Below, piece after piece: positions 17,432-26,447 of a DNA stretch of 64,000 nt; position 1 is the first letter of the stretch, and every line of letters starts with the position of its first letter. Source of the DNA: Paucimonas sp. Its GTDB lineage: Bacteria > Pseudomonadota > Gammaproteobacteria > Pseudomonadales > Pseudomonadaceae. The stretch lies in the NCBI GenBank assembly GCA_031253995.1, contig JAIRVG010000044.1, positions 53,912 through 117,911 on the forward strand. Direction: 5' to 3'. The position numbers and the translations under genes were made by a program. Below the pieces are notes generated by a model. It did not search any database. It had not been told where the DNA came from and was given only the letters and a program-made list of their open reading frames with translations.

Positions 17432-17528
17432 TGGGGCCGCTTTGCGGCCCATCGCGGGTGAACCCGCTCCCACAAAGATTGCGTGCACCGCCAAACCTGT
17501 GGGAGCGGGTTTACCCGCGATGAGGCCG
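17432..17528. repeat. REP pair of the GAGCGGGTTTACCCGC type
   Basis: Two inverted copies: 17432-17477 (CGCGGGTGAACCCGCTCCCAC) and 17497-17528 (GGGAGCGGGTTTACCCGCGA), filling the space between the convergent rhlE and the flavoprotein gene. Confidence 0.85.
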
Positions 17529-17542
17529 GTAACGGCAACCCA

Positions 17543-18781
17543 TCACTTGCGGCCCAGCCACTCCAGCAGCCCCAACCCCGCCTTCCTGCCACTGGCAAAG
17601 CAGGCCGTCAGCAGATACCCCCCGGTCGGCGCCTCCCAGTCCAGCATCTCCCCGGCACAGAACACTCCCGGCACCTGCTTCAGCATCAACCCCTCATCCA
17701 GCGCCTCGAACTTCACCCCACCCGCCGTACTGATCGCCTCATCCAGCGGTCGCGTCCGCACCAACTCAATGGGCAGGGCCTTGATCGCCGCCGCCAGTTT
17801 CTGCGGATCTGCGAACACCTCCGGCTCGGTCAGCTCGCGCAGCAACGAAGCCTTCACCCCATCCAGCCCCAACTGCCCATGCAGATGCTTGGCCATCGAC
17901 CGCGACCCGCGAGGCTTGGCCAAGGCGGCCGCAATCTTGTCCACAGGCTTGCTCGGCAACAGGTCCAGCAACAGCGTGGCGCGGCCCTCGCGGTTGATGG
18001 TCTCGCGAATCAGCGCCGACCAGGCATACACCAGGCTGCCTTCCACCCCGGTCTCGGTCAGCACGAACTCCCCAGGCCGCGGTTCATGCCCCGGCAGGCT
18101 CAGGGCAATGTTCTTCAACGGCGCCCCGGCAAACTTCTGCTTGAGCAGATCGCTCCACGCCGCCACTTCGAAACCGCTATTGGACGCCTGCAACGGAGCG
18201 ATATCCACAGCCCGTTCGGCTAGCCATGGCAACCACGCCCCGTCCGAACCCAGGCGTGCCCAACTGCCACCGCCCAGCGCCAGCACCACCGCGTCGGCCT
18301 TCACTGCCAATTCGCCCTGTGGATAACCGATCCGCAGGCTGCCATCGGCATTCCAGCCCAGCCAACGGTGCCGGGTGTGGATAACCACCCCGGCGTCGCG
18401 CAGGCGCTTGAGCCAGGCGCGCAGCAGCGGCGCGGCTTTCATGTCGGTGGGGAAGACCCGGTCGGAAGTGCCGACGAAGGTACTTATCCCCAGGCCATGA
18501 ATCCATTCGCGCAGGGTGTCGGCGTCGAAGTCGTCGAGCAGCCCGGCGATTTCGCCGGCGCGCTCGGCATAGCGGGAGATGAAGGCCGGCTTGGGCTCGG
18601 AGTGGGTAATGTTCATGCCACCGACCCCGGCCAGCAAAAACTTGCGCCCCACGGACGGCATGGCGTCGTACAGATCGACCCGCACCCCGGCCAGGCTGAG
18701 GACTTCGGCCGCCATCAGGCCGGCGGGACCGCCTCCGATAATGGCGACGTGGGCGGGGGCGGTGGAGCGGGAATCGGTCAT
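17543..18781 (-). CDS. HI0933/TIGR03862-type flavoprotein
   Basis: A 412-residue BaiN-like flavoprotein. It has an N-terminal FAD motif AIIGGGPAGLMAAEVLSLAG (about 13-32), GRKFLLAGVGGMNITHSE (about 46-63), and a C-terminal ISTAGGVKFEALDEGLM plus GVFCAGEMLDWEAPTGGY, which close the FAD site. It is predicted to be an NAD(P)/FAD-dependent oxidoreductase; no physiological substrate is known for this branch. It is transcribed alone towards rhlE. Confidence 0.82.
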   Translation of the reverse strand: MTDSRSTAPAHVAIIGGGPAGLMAAEVLSLAGVRVDLYDAMPSVGRKFLLAGVGGMNITHSEPKPAFISRYAERAGEIAGLLDDFDADTLREWIHGLGISTFVGTSDRVFPTDMKAAPLLRAWLKRLRDAGVVIHTRHRWLGWNADGSLRIGYPQGELAVKADAVVLALGGGSWARLGSDGAWLPWLAERAVDIAPLQASNSGFEVAAWSDLLKQKFAGAPLKNIALSLPGHEPRPGEFVLTETGVEGSLVYAWSALIRETINREGRATLLLDLLPSKPVDKIAAALAKPRGSRSMAKHLHGQLGLDGVKASLLRELTEPEVFADPQKLAAAIKALPIELVRTRPLDEAISTAGGVKFEALDEGLMLKQVPGVFCAGEMLDWEAPTGGYLLTACFASGRKAGLGLLEWLGRK

Positions 18782-18925
18782 GGCGGCGGCAGGCTGGGGA
18801 TAAGTGAGCCGGCCATTCTACCCGAGGCGCAGCGCACTGTACAAAAAACGCTCAGGTGCCGCGCAGCCCCGGATTTACGAGGGGAAACGGGCTTTCCCGC
18901 AGGTTATCCACAAGCGGTTCCACAG

Positions 18926-19840
18926 TCATTGTGGGTAATCCAGCACCTGTTGCGCGCAGTGATGGAGGATGCCGTGGCGCCGGGCCAGGGCTTCGCGGTC
19001 CTTGCTGTAGCCGCCGCCGATCACTCCCACCACCGGGATATCCCGGCCCAGGCAATGGCGCAGCACGCAGGTATCGCGGGCGGCGACGCCTTCGTCGGTG
19101 AGTTGCAGGTAGCCCAGGGCGTCGTCCTTGTGCACGTCGACCCCGGCGTCGTACAGCACCAGGTCGGGCTGGTACAGCGGCAGCAGGTAGTTCAGGGCGT
19201 CGTCCACCACCTTCAGGTACTCGGCATCGCCCATGCCGCGGTGCAGCGGGATGTCCCAGTCGCTGCGGGCCTTGCGCACGGGGAAGTTCTGCTCGCAGTG
19301 CAGCGACACGGTGATGGCTTCCGGGGTGTGTTCGAGGATCCGCGCGGTGCCGTCGCCCTGGTGCACGTCGCAGTCGAAGATCAGCACCCGGTGCACCCGG
19401 CCGGCTTCCAGCAGGTAGCGGCTGATCACCGCGAGGTCGTTGAAGATGCAGAAGCCCGCCGGGTGATCGTAGTGGGCGTGGTGGGTACCGCCGGCCAGGT
19501 GGCAGGCGATGCCGTGCTGCAGGGCCAGCTCGGCGGTCAGCAGCGAACCGCCCACGGCGCGCACGGTGCGCCGGGCCAGGGCTTCGCTCCAGGGCAGGCC
19601 GAGGCGGCGCTGGTCCTCGCGGGACAGATCGCCGTTCATGTAGCGTTCGATATAGGCGCGGTCATGGGCCAGGGCGAGGATATCGTTGGGGCAGATCTGC
19701 GGACGCTGCAGCTCGGCATCGGTGGTCAGTCCGCTGGCGATCAGGTGATCGTGGAGCAGGCGGAACTTGTCCATCGGAAAGCGGTGTCCGGGGGGAAACT
19801 CCGGGCTGTAGTCGTCGTGATAAACAAGGGGCAGGCGCAT
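18926..19840 (-). CDS. Histone-deacetylase-fold hydrolase (AcuC/HDAC-like class)
   Basis: A 304-residue enzyme of the HDAC/acetylpolyamine amidohydrolase fold. Visible active-site elements are GGTHHAHYDHPAGFCIFND (His pair and the Asn/Asp of the charge relay), VLIFDCDVHQGDGT (zinc Asp-His), LVLYDAGVDVHKDD (second zinc Asp), and GGGYSKD. Pseudomonas enzymes of this class deacetylate small molecules or lysines; the substrate here is unknown. The start at 19840 (MRLPLVYHDDYSPEFP) fits the family better than an upstream ATG at 19861. Confidence 0.88.
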   Translation of the reverse strand: MRLPLVYHDDYSPEFPPGHRFPMDKFRLLHDHLIASGLTTDAELQRPQICPNDILALAHDRAYIERYMNGDLSREDQRRLGLPWSEALARRTVRAVGGSLLTAELALQHGIACHLAGGTHHAHYDHPAGFCIFNDLAVISRYLLEAGRVHRVLIFDCDVHQGDGTARILEHTPEAITVSLHCEQNFPVRKARSDWDIPLHRGMGDAEYLKVVDDALNYLLPLYQPDLVLYDAGVDVHKDDALGYLQLTDEGVAARDTCVLRHCLGRDIPVVGVIGGGYSKDREALARRHGILHHCAQQVLDYPQ

Positions 19841-19949
19841 GGCGGGTCCGGCGGTGGGCACCGGGGAATCTTGCCAGTTGCCCGGCGGGCAGCGCCAGCA
19901 TTGCCTGCCTACGCTGTAGACTGCGAGACCAAGGACCGTGGAGCCCTCG

Positions 19950-20519
19950 ATGACGCCGATACTCGAACTGGAAAGTGCGCGCCTGGTAATGCGCCAATGG
20001 CAGGACGACGACCTGAAGGAGTTCGCCGCACTGTGCGCCGACCCGCAGGTGATGCGCTACTTTCCCGCGCCGCTGAGCCGGCTGGAGAGCGCCGCCCTGA
20101 TCGGCCGCATCCGCGGCCATTTCGCCGAATACGGCTACGGCCTGTGGGCGCTGGAGCGCAAGGACACCGGTGCCTTCATCGGCATGACCGGCCTGCTCAA
20201 CGTCAATTTCGACGCCGACTTCGCCCCGGCGGTGGAGATCGGCTGGCGCCTGGCCCGTCGCCACTGGGGCCTGGGTTTCGCCAGCGAGGCGGCCTGGACC
20301 AGCCTGCGCTGCGCCTTCGCCCAGCTTGGCCTGCAGGAGGTGGTGTCGTTCACCTCCCGCGACAACCTGGCGTCGCAGAAGGTCATGCAGGCCATCGGCA
20401 TGCGGGCCGACCCGGCCGGTGATTTCGAGCACCCCAGGCTCGCGCCCGGCGACCCGTTGCGTCCCCATGTGCTGTACCGCATCGACCGCGCCCAGTGGCA
20501 GGCCACCTTGCGCGGCTGA
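19950..20519 (+). CDS. GNAT-family N-acetyltransferase (RimJ/RimL type)
   Basis: A 189-residue GNAT. It begins LESARLVMRQWQDDDLKEF, typical of the RimJ/RimL group, with EIGWRLARRHWGLGFASEA supplying the acetyl-CoA-binding beta4/alpha3 element. It may acetylate a protein N-terminus or a small amine. The ATG at 19950 has GGAG six bases upstream; a GTG at 19938 is an alternative. Confidence 0.82.
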   Translation: MTPILELESARLVMRQWQDDDLKEFAALCADPQVMRYFPAPLSRLESAALIGRIRGHFAEYGYGLWALERKDTGAFIGMTGLLNVNFDADFAPAVEIGWRLARRHWGLGFASEAAWTSLRCAFAQLGLQEVVSFTSRDNLASQKVMQAIGMRADPAGDFEHPRLAPGDPLRPHVLYRIDRAQWQATLRG

Positions 20520-20594
20520 ATCAGCGAACATACAGGCCAGTAATGGCAAACCCTGTATCATTTGCCGCCTGGGCCTTGCTTTGGAGAATCTCGA

Positions 20595-21464
20595 ATGAGC
20601 CATGTGTTGGACGATCTGGTCGATCTGTTGAGTCTGGAAGCGATCGAGGAAAACCTCTTCCGCGGCCGTAGCCAGGACCTGGGCTTCCGCCAGCTCTACG
20701 GTGGCCAGGTGCTTGGCCAGTCGCTGTCGGCGGCCAGCCAGACGGTCGAGGAGGCGCGTCATGTGCACTCCCTGCATGGCTACTTCCTGCGTCCGGGTGA
20801 TGCCAGCATGCCGGTGGTCTACTCGGTGGACCGCGTGCGCGATGGCGGCAGCTTCAGCACCCGGCGGGTGACGGCGATCCAGAAGGGCAACCCGATCTTC
20901 ACCTGCAGCGCTTCGTTCCAGTACGACGAGGAAGGCTTCGAGCACCAGGGCCAGATGCCCGACGTGGTCGGCCCGGAGAACCTGCCGTCGGAAGTGGAGA
21001 TTGCCCGGTCCATGGCCGACAGGCTGCCCGAGCACATCCGCGAGAAGATCCTCTGCGCCAAGCCTATCGAGGTGCGCCCGGTCACCGAGCGCGACCCCTT
21101 CAATCCCAAGCCAGGCGACCCGGTGAAATACGCCTGGTTCCGCGCCGACGGCACCCTGCCGGACTCCCAGGCGCTGCACAAGTACATGCTCGCCTACGCC
21201 TCGGACTTCGGCCTGCTGACCACCTCGCTGATGCCCCATGGCAAGTCGGTTTGGCACAAGGACATGCAGGTCGCCAGTCTCGACCATGCCCTGTGGTTCC
21301 ACGGCAACCTGCGCGCCGACGAGTGGCTGCTGTATGCGATGGACAGCCCGTGGGCCGGCAATGGCCGCGGGTTCTCCCGTGGCAGCATCTTCAACCGCGC
21401 CGGGCAACTGGTGGCCTCGTCTTGCCAGGAAGGCTTGATCCGTCATCGGAAGGACTGGGCATGA
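20595..21464 (+). CDS. tesB: Acyl-CoA thioesterase II
   Basis: A 289-residue double hot-dog thioesterase hydrolysing medium- and long-chain acyl-CoA. TesB hallmarks are RQLYGGQVLGQSLSAA (about 33-48), HSLHGYFLRPGD (about 58-69), DRVRDGGSFSTRRV (about 79-92), and SLDHALWFHG (about 232-241), which carries the catalytic Asp. The length equals E. coli TesB (286). The stop overlaps the start of the HAD gene by 4 bp, so the two are translationally coupled. Confidence 0.94.
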   Translation: MSHVLDDLVDLLSLEAIEENLFRGRSQDLGFRQLYGGQVLGQSLSAASQTVEEARHVHSLHGYFLRPGDASMPVVYSVDRVRDGGSFSTRRVTAIQKGNPIFTCSASFQYDEEGFEHQGQMPDVVGPENLPSEVEIARSMADRLPEHIREKILCAKPIEVRPVTERDPFNPKPGDPVKYAWFRADGTLPDSQALHKYMLAYASDFGLLTTSLMPHGKSVWHKDMQVASLDHALWFHGNLRADEWLLYAMDSPWAGNGRGFSRGSIFNRAGQLVASSCQEGLIRHRKDWA

Positions 21465-22051
21465 GTCTCGCCGGGATTCGCCACTGGGTGTTCGACATGG
21501 ACGGCACCCTGACCGTGGCCGTGCATGATTTCGCCGCGATCCGCGTGGCGCTGAACATTCCGCCTGAAGACGACATCCTCACCCACCTGGCCGCCTTGCC
21601 GGCGGAAGAAGCGCAGGCCAAGCATGCCTGGCTGCTGGAGCACGAGCGCGACCTGGCGATCGCCTCGCAGCCGGCGGTGGGCGCGGTGGAGCTGGTGCGG
21701 GAACTGGCTGGGCGGGGTGTGCAACTGGGCATCCTGACCCGCAATGCCCGCGAGCTGGCGCATGTCACCCTGGAGGCCATCGGCCTGGCGGACTGCTTCC
21801 CGGTGGACAGCATTCTCGGCCGTGACGAAGCGCCGCCGAAGCCGCATCCGGGTGGCTTGTTGAAGCTGGCCGAAGCCTGGGCGGTGGATCCGGCGGAGAT
21901 GGTGATGGTGGGGGATTACCGCTTCGACCTGGATTGCGGGCGGGCGGCGGGGACGCGGACGGTGCTGGTGAACCTGCCGGACAACCCGTGGCCGGAGCTG
22001 ACGGACTGGCATGCGGCGGATTGCCGGGCGTTACGGGATTTGCTGTCCTAG
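21461..22051 (+). CDS. HAD-superfamily phosphatase, phosphoglycolate-phosphatase-like
   Basis: A 196-residue HAD hydrolase. Motif I is VFDMDGTLTVAVHD (Asp nucleophile and general acid, about 10-23), motif II is ILTRNARE, the motif III lysine is in KPHPGGLL, and motif IV is VMVGDYRFDLDCGRAAG. The helical cap between motifs I and II makes it subfamily IA. The substrate is not evident. It is coupled to tesB by an ATGA overlap. Confidence 0.88.
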   Translation: MSLAGIRHWVFDMDGTLTVAVHDFAAIRVALNIPPEDDILTHLAALPAEEAQAKHAWLLEHERDLAIASQPAVGAVELVRELAGRGVQLGILTRNARELAHVTLEAIGLADCFPVDSILGRDEAPPKPHPGGLLKLAEAWAVDPAEMVMVGDYRFDLDCGRAAGTRTVLVNLPDNPWPELTDWHAADCRALRDLLS

Positions 22052-22072
22052 CGGGGGCGTTGTGGGTGGCCC

Positions 22073-22247
22073 GCTCATAGAACAACACATAACTCATTGA
22101 TCAGCACGGACGGCGTGGGAGCGGACTCATCCGCGATTGGCCGCGAAGCGGCCATAAAACCGGTATCCCGGGTGTGTCAGGAAAACTTGGGACTCAGGTT
22201 TTACGACGGCTTTCGCCGCCGATCGCGGATGAATCCGCTCCCACGCC
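22073..22247. repeat. Extended REP module
   Basis: An AACAACACATAACTCATTGA box (22081-22100) is followed by two inverted REPs (22114-22153 and 22206-22247, cores GTGGGAGCGGACTCATCCGCG and CGCGGATGAATCCGCTCCCAC). The AACATAACTCATTGA-like box recurs beside REPs near 43,790 and 52,266. The region separates the convergent HAD and TonB-receptor genes. Confidence 0.75.
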
Positions 22248-22280
22248 GATCGCGGCGTACTTGCGGTCAGGGGTTCGCGT

Positions 22281-24752
22281 CTAGAAATCCCACCGCGTGG
22301 TCAGCGTCAGGTTGCGCGGTTCGCCATACCAGGTCGTGTCGAAGTTCCCCAGCCCGCTCAGGTAGCGCTTGTCGAACACGTTGTTGGCATTGAGCGCCAC
22401 ACTCAGGTGCTCGTTGTGCTGGTAGCGCGCCATCAGGTCCACCAGCGTGTAGCCGCCTTGCTTGATCAGCGTGTAGTCGTTGGCCGTCGGGCTCCAGATC
22501 TTCCCGTAGAACGCACTCTGCCAGTTCAATCCACCACCCACGGTAACCCGCTCCAGCGCGCCGGGCAGGCGGTAGGTGCTGAACAGCCGCACCAGGTGCT
22601 CCGGCTTGGTGGTGCTCATCGGGAAGCCGAACATGCGCTGCTCGTCGGCATCGCGAGTACGGGCATAGGTGTAGCCGGCACCGACATTCCAGCCCTCCAG
22701 CGGCTCGCCGGCCACCTCCAGTTCCACGCCCTTGGTGGTCGCCCCTTCAATTGCTTCGTAGATGCCTTCGTTGGTCAGCGGGTTGGTGCCGATCGACTGC
22801 GCGACGTTGTCCTGCTCGATGCGGAACAGCGCCAGGCTGGCATTCAGCTTGCCACCGAGGAACGCCGCCTTGAGCCCGGTCTCGTAGCTCTTGCCTTCCA
22901 CCGGATCGAGGGTCGCGCCGTTGCTGTCCTTGTAGGTCTGCGGCTGGAAGATCGTGGTGTAGCTGGCGTACACCGACCAGGTCTGGTCGAGGTCATACAC
23001 CACGCCGGCATAGGGCGTGACCACGCCGTGCTGCTTGTAGCCGGCCTGACTGTCCGGGAAGCTCGGGTTGAGGCCGTCGTAGTCGTAATTGTCGTCGTAC
23101 TTGAAGGTGCTGACCCGGGTACCGAGGATCACCGACAGGTCATCCACCGGCTTCAACCGCGTCGCCACGTAGGCGCCGTTCTGCCGTTTGTTCTGCTCGT
23201 ACTTGCCGTTCTTCGGGAAGTCCGGCACGGCGACGTCGCCGCGCCAGTCGTAGATGCTCCCCGGGACCATGGCGAACAGGCTGGTGTCGTAGGTGGCGCC
23301 GGTCTGGCGTGAGGTCGAGCTGTTGAAGCCCACCACCAGGTCATGCTCGCGCCCCAGCAGGGTGAACGGGCCGGACAGGTTCAGGTCGGCGTTGTTCTGC
23401 ACCCGGTGGCCTTCCCAGCGTCCCCAATAGAAGAACATGCCTTCGCCCGTGGCGCGGTCCGGGTTGCCGCCGCTGGCCGAGGCCAGGCGGGTGTCGTGGT
23501 CGGACTGCATCTGGTTGAGGCTGAGCTTCAGCGTCCAGTCGTTGGCCAGGGCCTGTTCCAGGCTGGCGAAGTAGGTGCGGCTCTGGAAGTCGCGGCGGCT
23601 CCAGTCGGCGCCGGGGTTGAACGAGCGCGAGAAGTCGGTACGCGTGCCATCGGCGAAGAACACCGGGTTGCCGGTCCAGGAGGTGCCCCGCGGCGTGGTG
23701 GTCTGCTGGTCGATGCCCACCGTGAGCAGGGTGTCCGGGCTCAGGTCGGCTTCGAGGATGCCGTACCACACGTCCTTCTTCTGCTGGTAATGGTCCTGGT
23801 AGCCATTTCCGTCCTGCCTGGCGCCGACGAAGCGCCCGCGCAGGTTGCCGCTGGCGGTCAGCGGACCGGAGATGTCGCCTTCGCCGCGGTAGTTGTCCCA
23901 AGAACCGGCACTGCCGGTCAGCGAGGCCTGGAACTGTGCGGTGGGCTTCTTGCGGATCAGGTTGACCGTGGCCGACGGATCGCCCGAGCCGGTCATCAGG
24001 CCGGTAGCGCCCTTGAGCACCTCGACGCGGTCGTAGGTGGCCATGTCGACATGGGTCACGCCCTCGTCGTAGACCCCGTCATACACACTGTTGACCCCAT
24101 CGAACTGGTAGTTGGTGATCACCAGGCCGCGGCTGGAGAACTCGCTGCGGTCGCTGTCGTAGGTCTGCCGGGACACCCCCGGGGTGGTACGCAACACGTC
24201 GGCGATGGTGGTGGCCGCCTGGTCGTCGATGCGCTGGCGGGTGACCACGGTGACCGACTGCGGCGTCTCGCGGATCGACAACGGCAGCTTGGTGGCGGTG
24301 CGGGTCGCGCCCGTGGTGTAGCTGCCGGAGTGCTCGGTGGTTTCGCCGAGGGACTGGCCGTCGATGCTGGTGGCGTCGAGCTCGACGGTGCTGCCGTCGC
24401 CGCCGGGCACCAGCACGTAGCCGCCGTTGGACTGGCGCTGGACCCGCAGCCCGCTGCCGGCGAGCAGGCGCGCCAGGCCGTCTTCCACGCTGTAGTTGCC
24501 CTGCAGCCCCGGCGACTGCCGACCCTGGGTCTGCCGCGCATCGAACGACAGGGTGATCCCGGCACGGGTGGCGAACAGGCTCAGCACCGTGCCCAGCGGG
24601 CCCGCGGCGATCTGGAACTGCTGGCTCGCGGTCTGCGCTGCAACCTGGGTGGGCAGGGCGACCAGCAGGCCGGCGCCCACCGGCAGGCCGAACAGCGCCA
24701 GGCGGGTGGCATGCAGCAGGGAGCGGGGCGCGCGCGGGAGGAACGGGGGCAT
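22281..24752 (-). CDS. TonB-dependent siderophore receptor with N-terminal signalling (STN) domain
   Basis: An 823-residue outer-membrane receptor. A signal peptide ends near VAAQTASQ. An STN/secretin-like signalling domain follows (about 45-125; FQIAAGPLGTVLSLFATRAGITLSF). The plug (about 165-300) has LPLSIRETPQSVTVVTRQRIDD and VEVLKGATGLMTGSGDPSATVNLIRKKP. The barrel ends in WDF, as outer-membrane assembly requires. It resembles FpvA/FoxA-class ferric-siderophore receptors. The STN domain signals to the FecR and FecI homologues encoded immediately upstream, so this is a complete cell-surface signalling unit. The ATG at 24752 has AAGGAAA upstream. The siderophore cannot be named. Confidence 0.92.
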   Translation of the reverse strand: MPPFLPRAPRSLLHATRLALFGLPVGAGLLVALPTQVAAQTASQQFQIAAGPLGTVLSLFATRAGITLSFDARQTQGRQSPGLQGNYSVEDGLARLLAGSGLRVQRQSNGGYVLVPGGDGSTVELDATSIDGQSLGETTEHSGSYTTGATRTATKLPLSIRETPQSVTVVTRQRIDDQAATTIADVLRTTPGVSRQTYDSDRSEFSSRGLVITNYQFDGVNSVYDGVYDEGVTHVDMATYDRVEVLKGATGLMTGSGDPSATVNLIRKKPTAQFQASLTGSAGSWDNYRGEGDISGPLTASGNLRGRFVGARQDGNGYQDHYQQKKDVWYGILEADLSPDTLLTVGIDQQTTTPRGTSWTGNPVFFADGTRTDFSRSFNPGADWSRRDFQSRTYFASLEQALANDWTLKLSLNQMQSDHDTRLASASGGNPDRATGEGMFFYWGRWEGHRVQNNADLNLSGPFTLLGREHDLVVGFNSSTSRQTGATYDTSLFAMVPGSIYDWRGDVAVPDFPKNGKYEQNKRQNGAYVATRLKPVDDLSVILGTRVSTFKYDDNYDYDGLNPSFPDSQAGYKQHGVVTPYAGVVYDLDQTWSVYASYTTIFQPQTYKDSNGATLDPVEGKSYETGLKAAFLGGKLNASLALFRIEQDNVAQSIGTNPLTNEGIYEAIEGATTKGVELEVAGEPLEGWNVGAGYTYARTRDADEQRMFGFPMSTTKPEHLVRLFSTYRLPGALERVTVGGGLNWQSAFYGKIWSPTANDYTLIKQGGYTLVDLMARYQHNEHLSVALNANNVFDKRYLSGLGNFDTTWYGEPRNLTLTTRWDF

Positions 24753-24859
24753 GCGGTGTTTCCTTTCGGTGACGGGGCGGAAGACGGCGCTCAAGGCCGG
24801 GGTTACTTCCGTAGCCGTTCTGCCGGGGAAAAATGGCCACCCCTGTGGCGAAAATATTT

Positions 24860-25807
24860 TCAGGCGGCCTCGATGCTCACCCAGTAGCGGGTCATGAAGC
24901 GCACGCGGACCGGCAATGAGGTGCTGAGGTTGTCCAGCAGCGTGTCGGTATCGGCGATGGGGAAGGCGCCGGTCAGGCGCAGGTCGGCCACGCTGGCATC
25001 GCAGCGCACCACGCCAGGCCGGTAGCGGCGCAGCTCGACGACGAAGTCGGCCAGGCGCCAGTCGATCACGCTGAGCATGCCCTGGGTCCAGGCATCGGCA
25101 CCGGGGGCGATGGCGGCGACGGCGGTGAAGCCCTGGCGGTCGAGTTGCACGCTGTGCCCGGCGTCCAGGCGCAGAAGCGTGTCGGGCCGGGCTCGGGGGC
25201 GGATCTCCACCGCGTGCTGCTGCACGCTGATGCGGCTGCAGCCATCGGCGCTGTATACGCAGAAGCGCGTACCGAGGGCGCGCACCTGGCCTTCGCCGGT
25301 CTGCACCAGGAAGGGCCTGGCCTGCGCATCGCTGCCGGTCTGCACGCTGATTTCGCCATGGTGCAGGACCAGCAGGCGCTGGCCGGCGTCAAAGCGGATA
25401 TCCAGGGCGCTGTCGGTATTGACCTGCAACTGGCTGCCATCGGCGAGGGTCAGGCGGCGCAATTCGCCCTTGCCGGTGCGCACGTCGGCCAGCAGGGCCT
25501 GGCCCGTGTCGCTGTGGCGCAGGCCCCAGCCGCTGGCGCCGGCGGCGAGCAGCAGGGCCAGGGTCTTGAGCACCGCACGGCGTCGCGCGCGCAGGCCCGT
25601 GAGGGTCGGCAGGGCGACCTCGGCCGGTAGCTGGCCGATGCGCGTCTGCACTTTTTCCACCCGGGCCCAGGCGCGGGCATGGGCGGGGTTCTGTTCCAGC
25701 CAGTGCTGCCAGGACTGCAACAGGCGCGGATCGGGCGTGCCGGCGTTGAGGCGGACGTACCACTGGGCGGCGGCTTCGAGGACCTGCAGGTCGAGCGGCG
25801 CGGTCAT
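24860..25807 (-). CDS. fecR: FecR-family anti-sigma factor / signal transducer
   Basis: A 315-residue FecR-like protein. A cytoplasmic N-terminal DUF4880 segment (AAAQWYVRLNAGTPDP) is followed by a membrane span near residues 79-96 (TLALLLAAGASGWGL) and a periplasmic FecR domain (VRTGKGELRRLTLADGSQL, VRALGTRFCVY). It relays siderophore binding from the STN receptor downstream to the sigma factor upstream. It follows the sigma-factor gene by 1 bp. Confidence 0.92.
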   Translation of the reverse strand: MTAPLDLQVLEAAAQWYVRLNAGTPDPRLLQSWQHWLEQNPAHARAWARVEKVQTRIGQLPAEVALPTLTGLRARRRAVLKTLALLLAAGASGWGLRHSDTGQALLADVRTGKGELRRLTLADGSQLQVNTDSALDIRFDAGQRLLVLHHGEISVQTGSDAQARPFLVQTGEGQVRALGTRFCVYSADGCSRISVQQHAVEIRPRARPDTLLRLDAGHSVQLDRQGFTAVAAIAPGADAWTQGMLSVIDWRLADFVVELRRYRPGVVRCDASVADLRLTGAFPIADTDTLLDNLSTSLPVRVRFMTRYWVSIEAA

Positions 25808-25808
25808 T

Positions 25809-26309
25809 TCAGTCGTCCGTCAGCAGCAGGCAGTGGGTCATGGCGCGGGCCAGGTGCTTCTTCACCGTGTTCAGCGAAACGCCCAGGCGTTCGGCGGTGG
25901 CGGTGTAGGTCAGGCCTTCGAGCTGGACCGCGAGGAAGATGTTGCGCGTGCGTTCGCCGAGGCCGTCCAGCAGGGTGTCCACCGCCACCAGGGTCTCCAG
26001 GATCAGCAGGCGGGTTTCCGGCGAGTCGAAGGTCTGCTCCGGACGCAGGGCGAGTTCGTCGAGGTAGGCCTGCTCCACGGCGCGCCGGCGAAAGCGGTCG
26101 ACCATCAGTGCGTGGGCGATGGAGCCCAGGTAGCTGCGCGGCTCGCGAATGGTCTGGGCGTTGCGCGCATTGAGCACGCGGATGAAGGTGTCCTGGGCCA
26201 GGTCGGCGGCGTCGCTGGCATTGCCCAGGCGGGCGCGCAGCCAGTTCTTCAGCCAGCCGTGGTGTTCGCTGTACAGCACATGCAGGGCGGCGTTTTCGGA
26301 GGTGGACAT
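25809..26309 (-). CDS. fecI: ECF sigma factor, FecI-like
   Basis: A 166-residue iron-starvation sigma factor with region 2 (LYSEHHGWLKNWLRARLG, AADLAQDTFIRVL, REPRSYLGSIAHALMVDRFRR) and region 4 (GLTYTATAERLGVSLNTVKKHLARA). It should direct transcription of the TonB receptor downstream. The start at 26309 (MSTSENAALHVLYSEHHG) matches family N-termini; a longer frame from 26372 runs through the presumed Fur region. Confidence 0.9.
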   Translation of the reverse strand: MSTSENAALHVLYSEHHGWLKNWLRARLGNASDAADLAQDTFIRVLNARNAQTIREPRSYLGSIAHALMVDRFRRRAVEQAYLDELALRPEQTFDSPETRLLILETLVAVDTLLDGLGERTRNIFLAVQLEGLTYTATAERLGVSLNTVKKHLARAMTHCLLLTDD

Positions 26310-26447
26310 GGGCGGGTCGAGGGGTAATTGATAATTAGTCGCAATATTGTGAGCTCTTGGTCGATTCTGCAAGCGCCTGTACTTGACCCTTTCCGATAGC
26401 GAACCAAGAATTCACCGACATTCGCAACGGATCGATGAGGGAACAGC
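26310..26447. promoter_or_regulatory. Divergent promoter region with possible Fur box (fecI / oxidoreductase)
   Basis: The AT-rich stretch 26324-26342 (TAATTGATAATTAGTCGCA) has GATAAT-like hexamers resembling a Fur box, expected in front of an iron-starvation sigma gene. The match to the 19-bp consensus is only partial. Confidence 0.4.
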
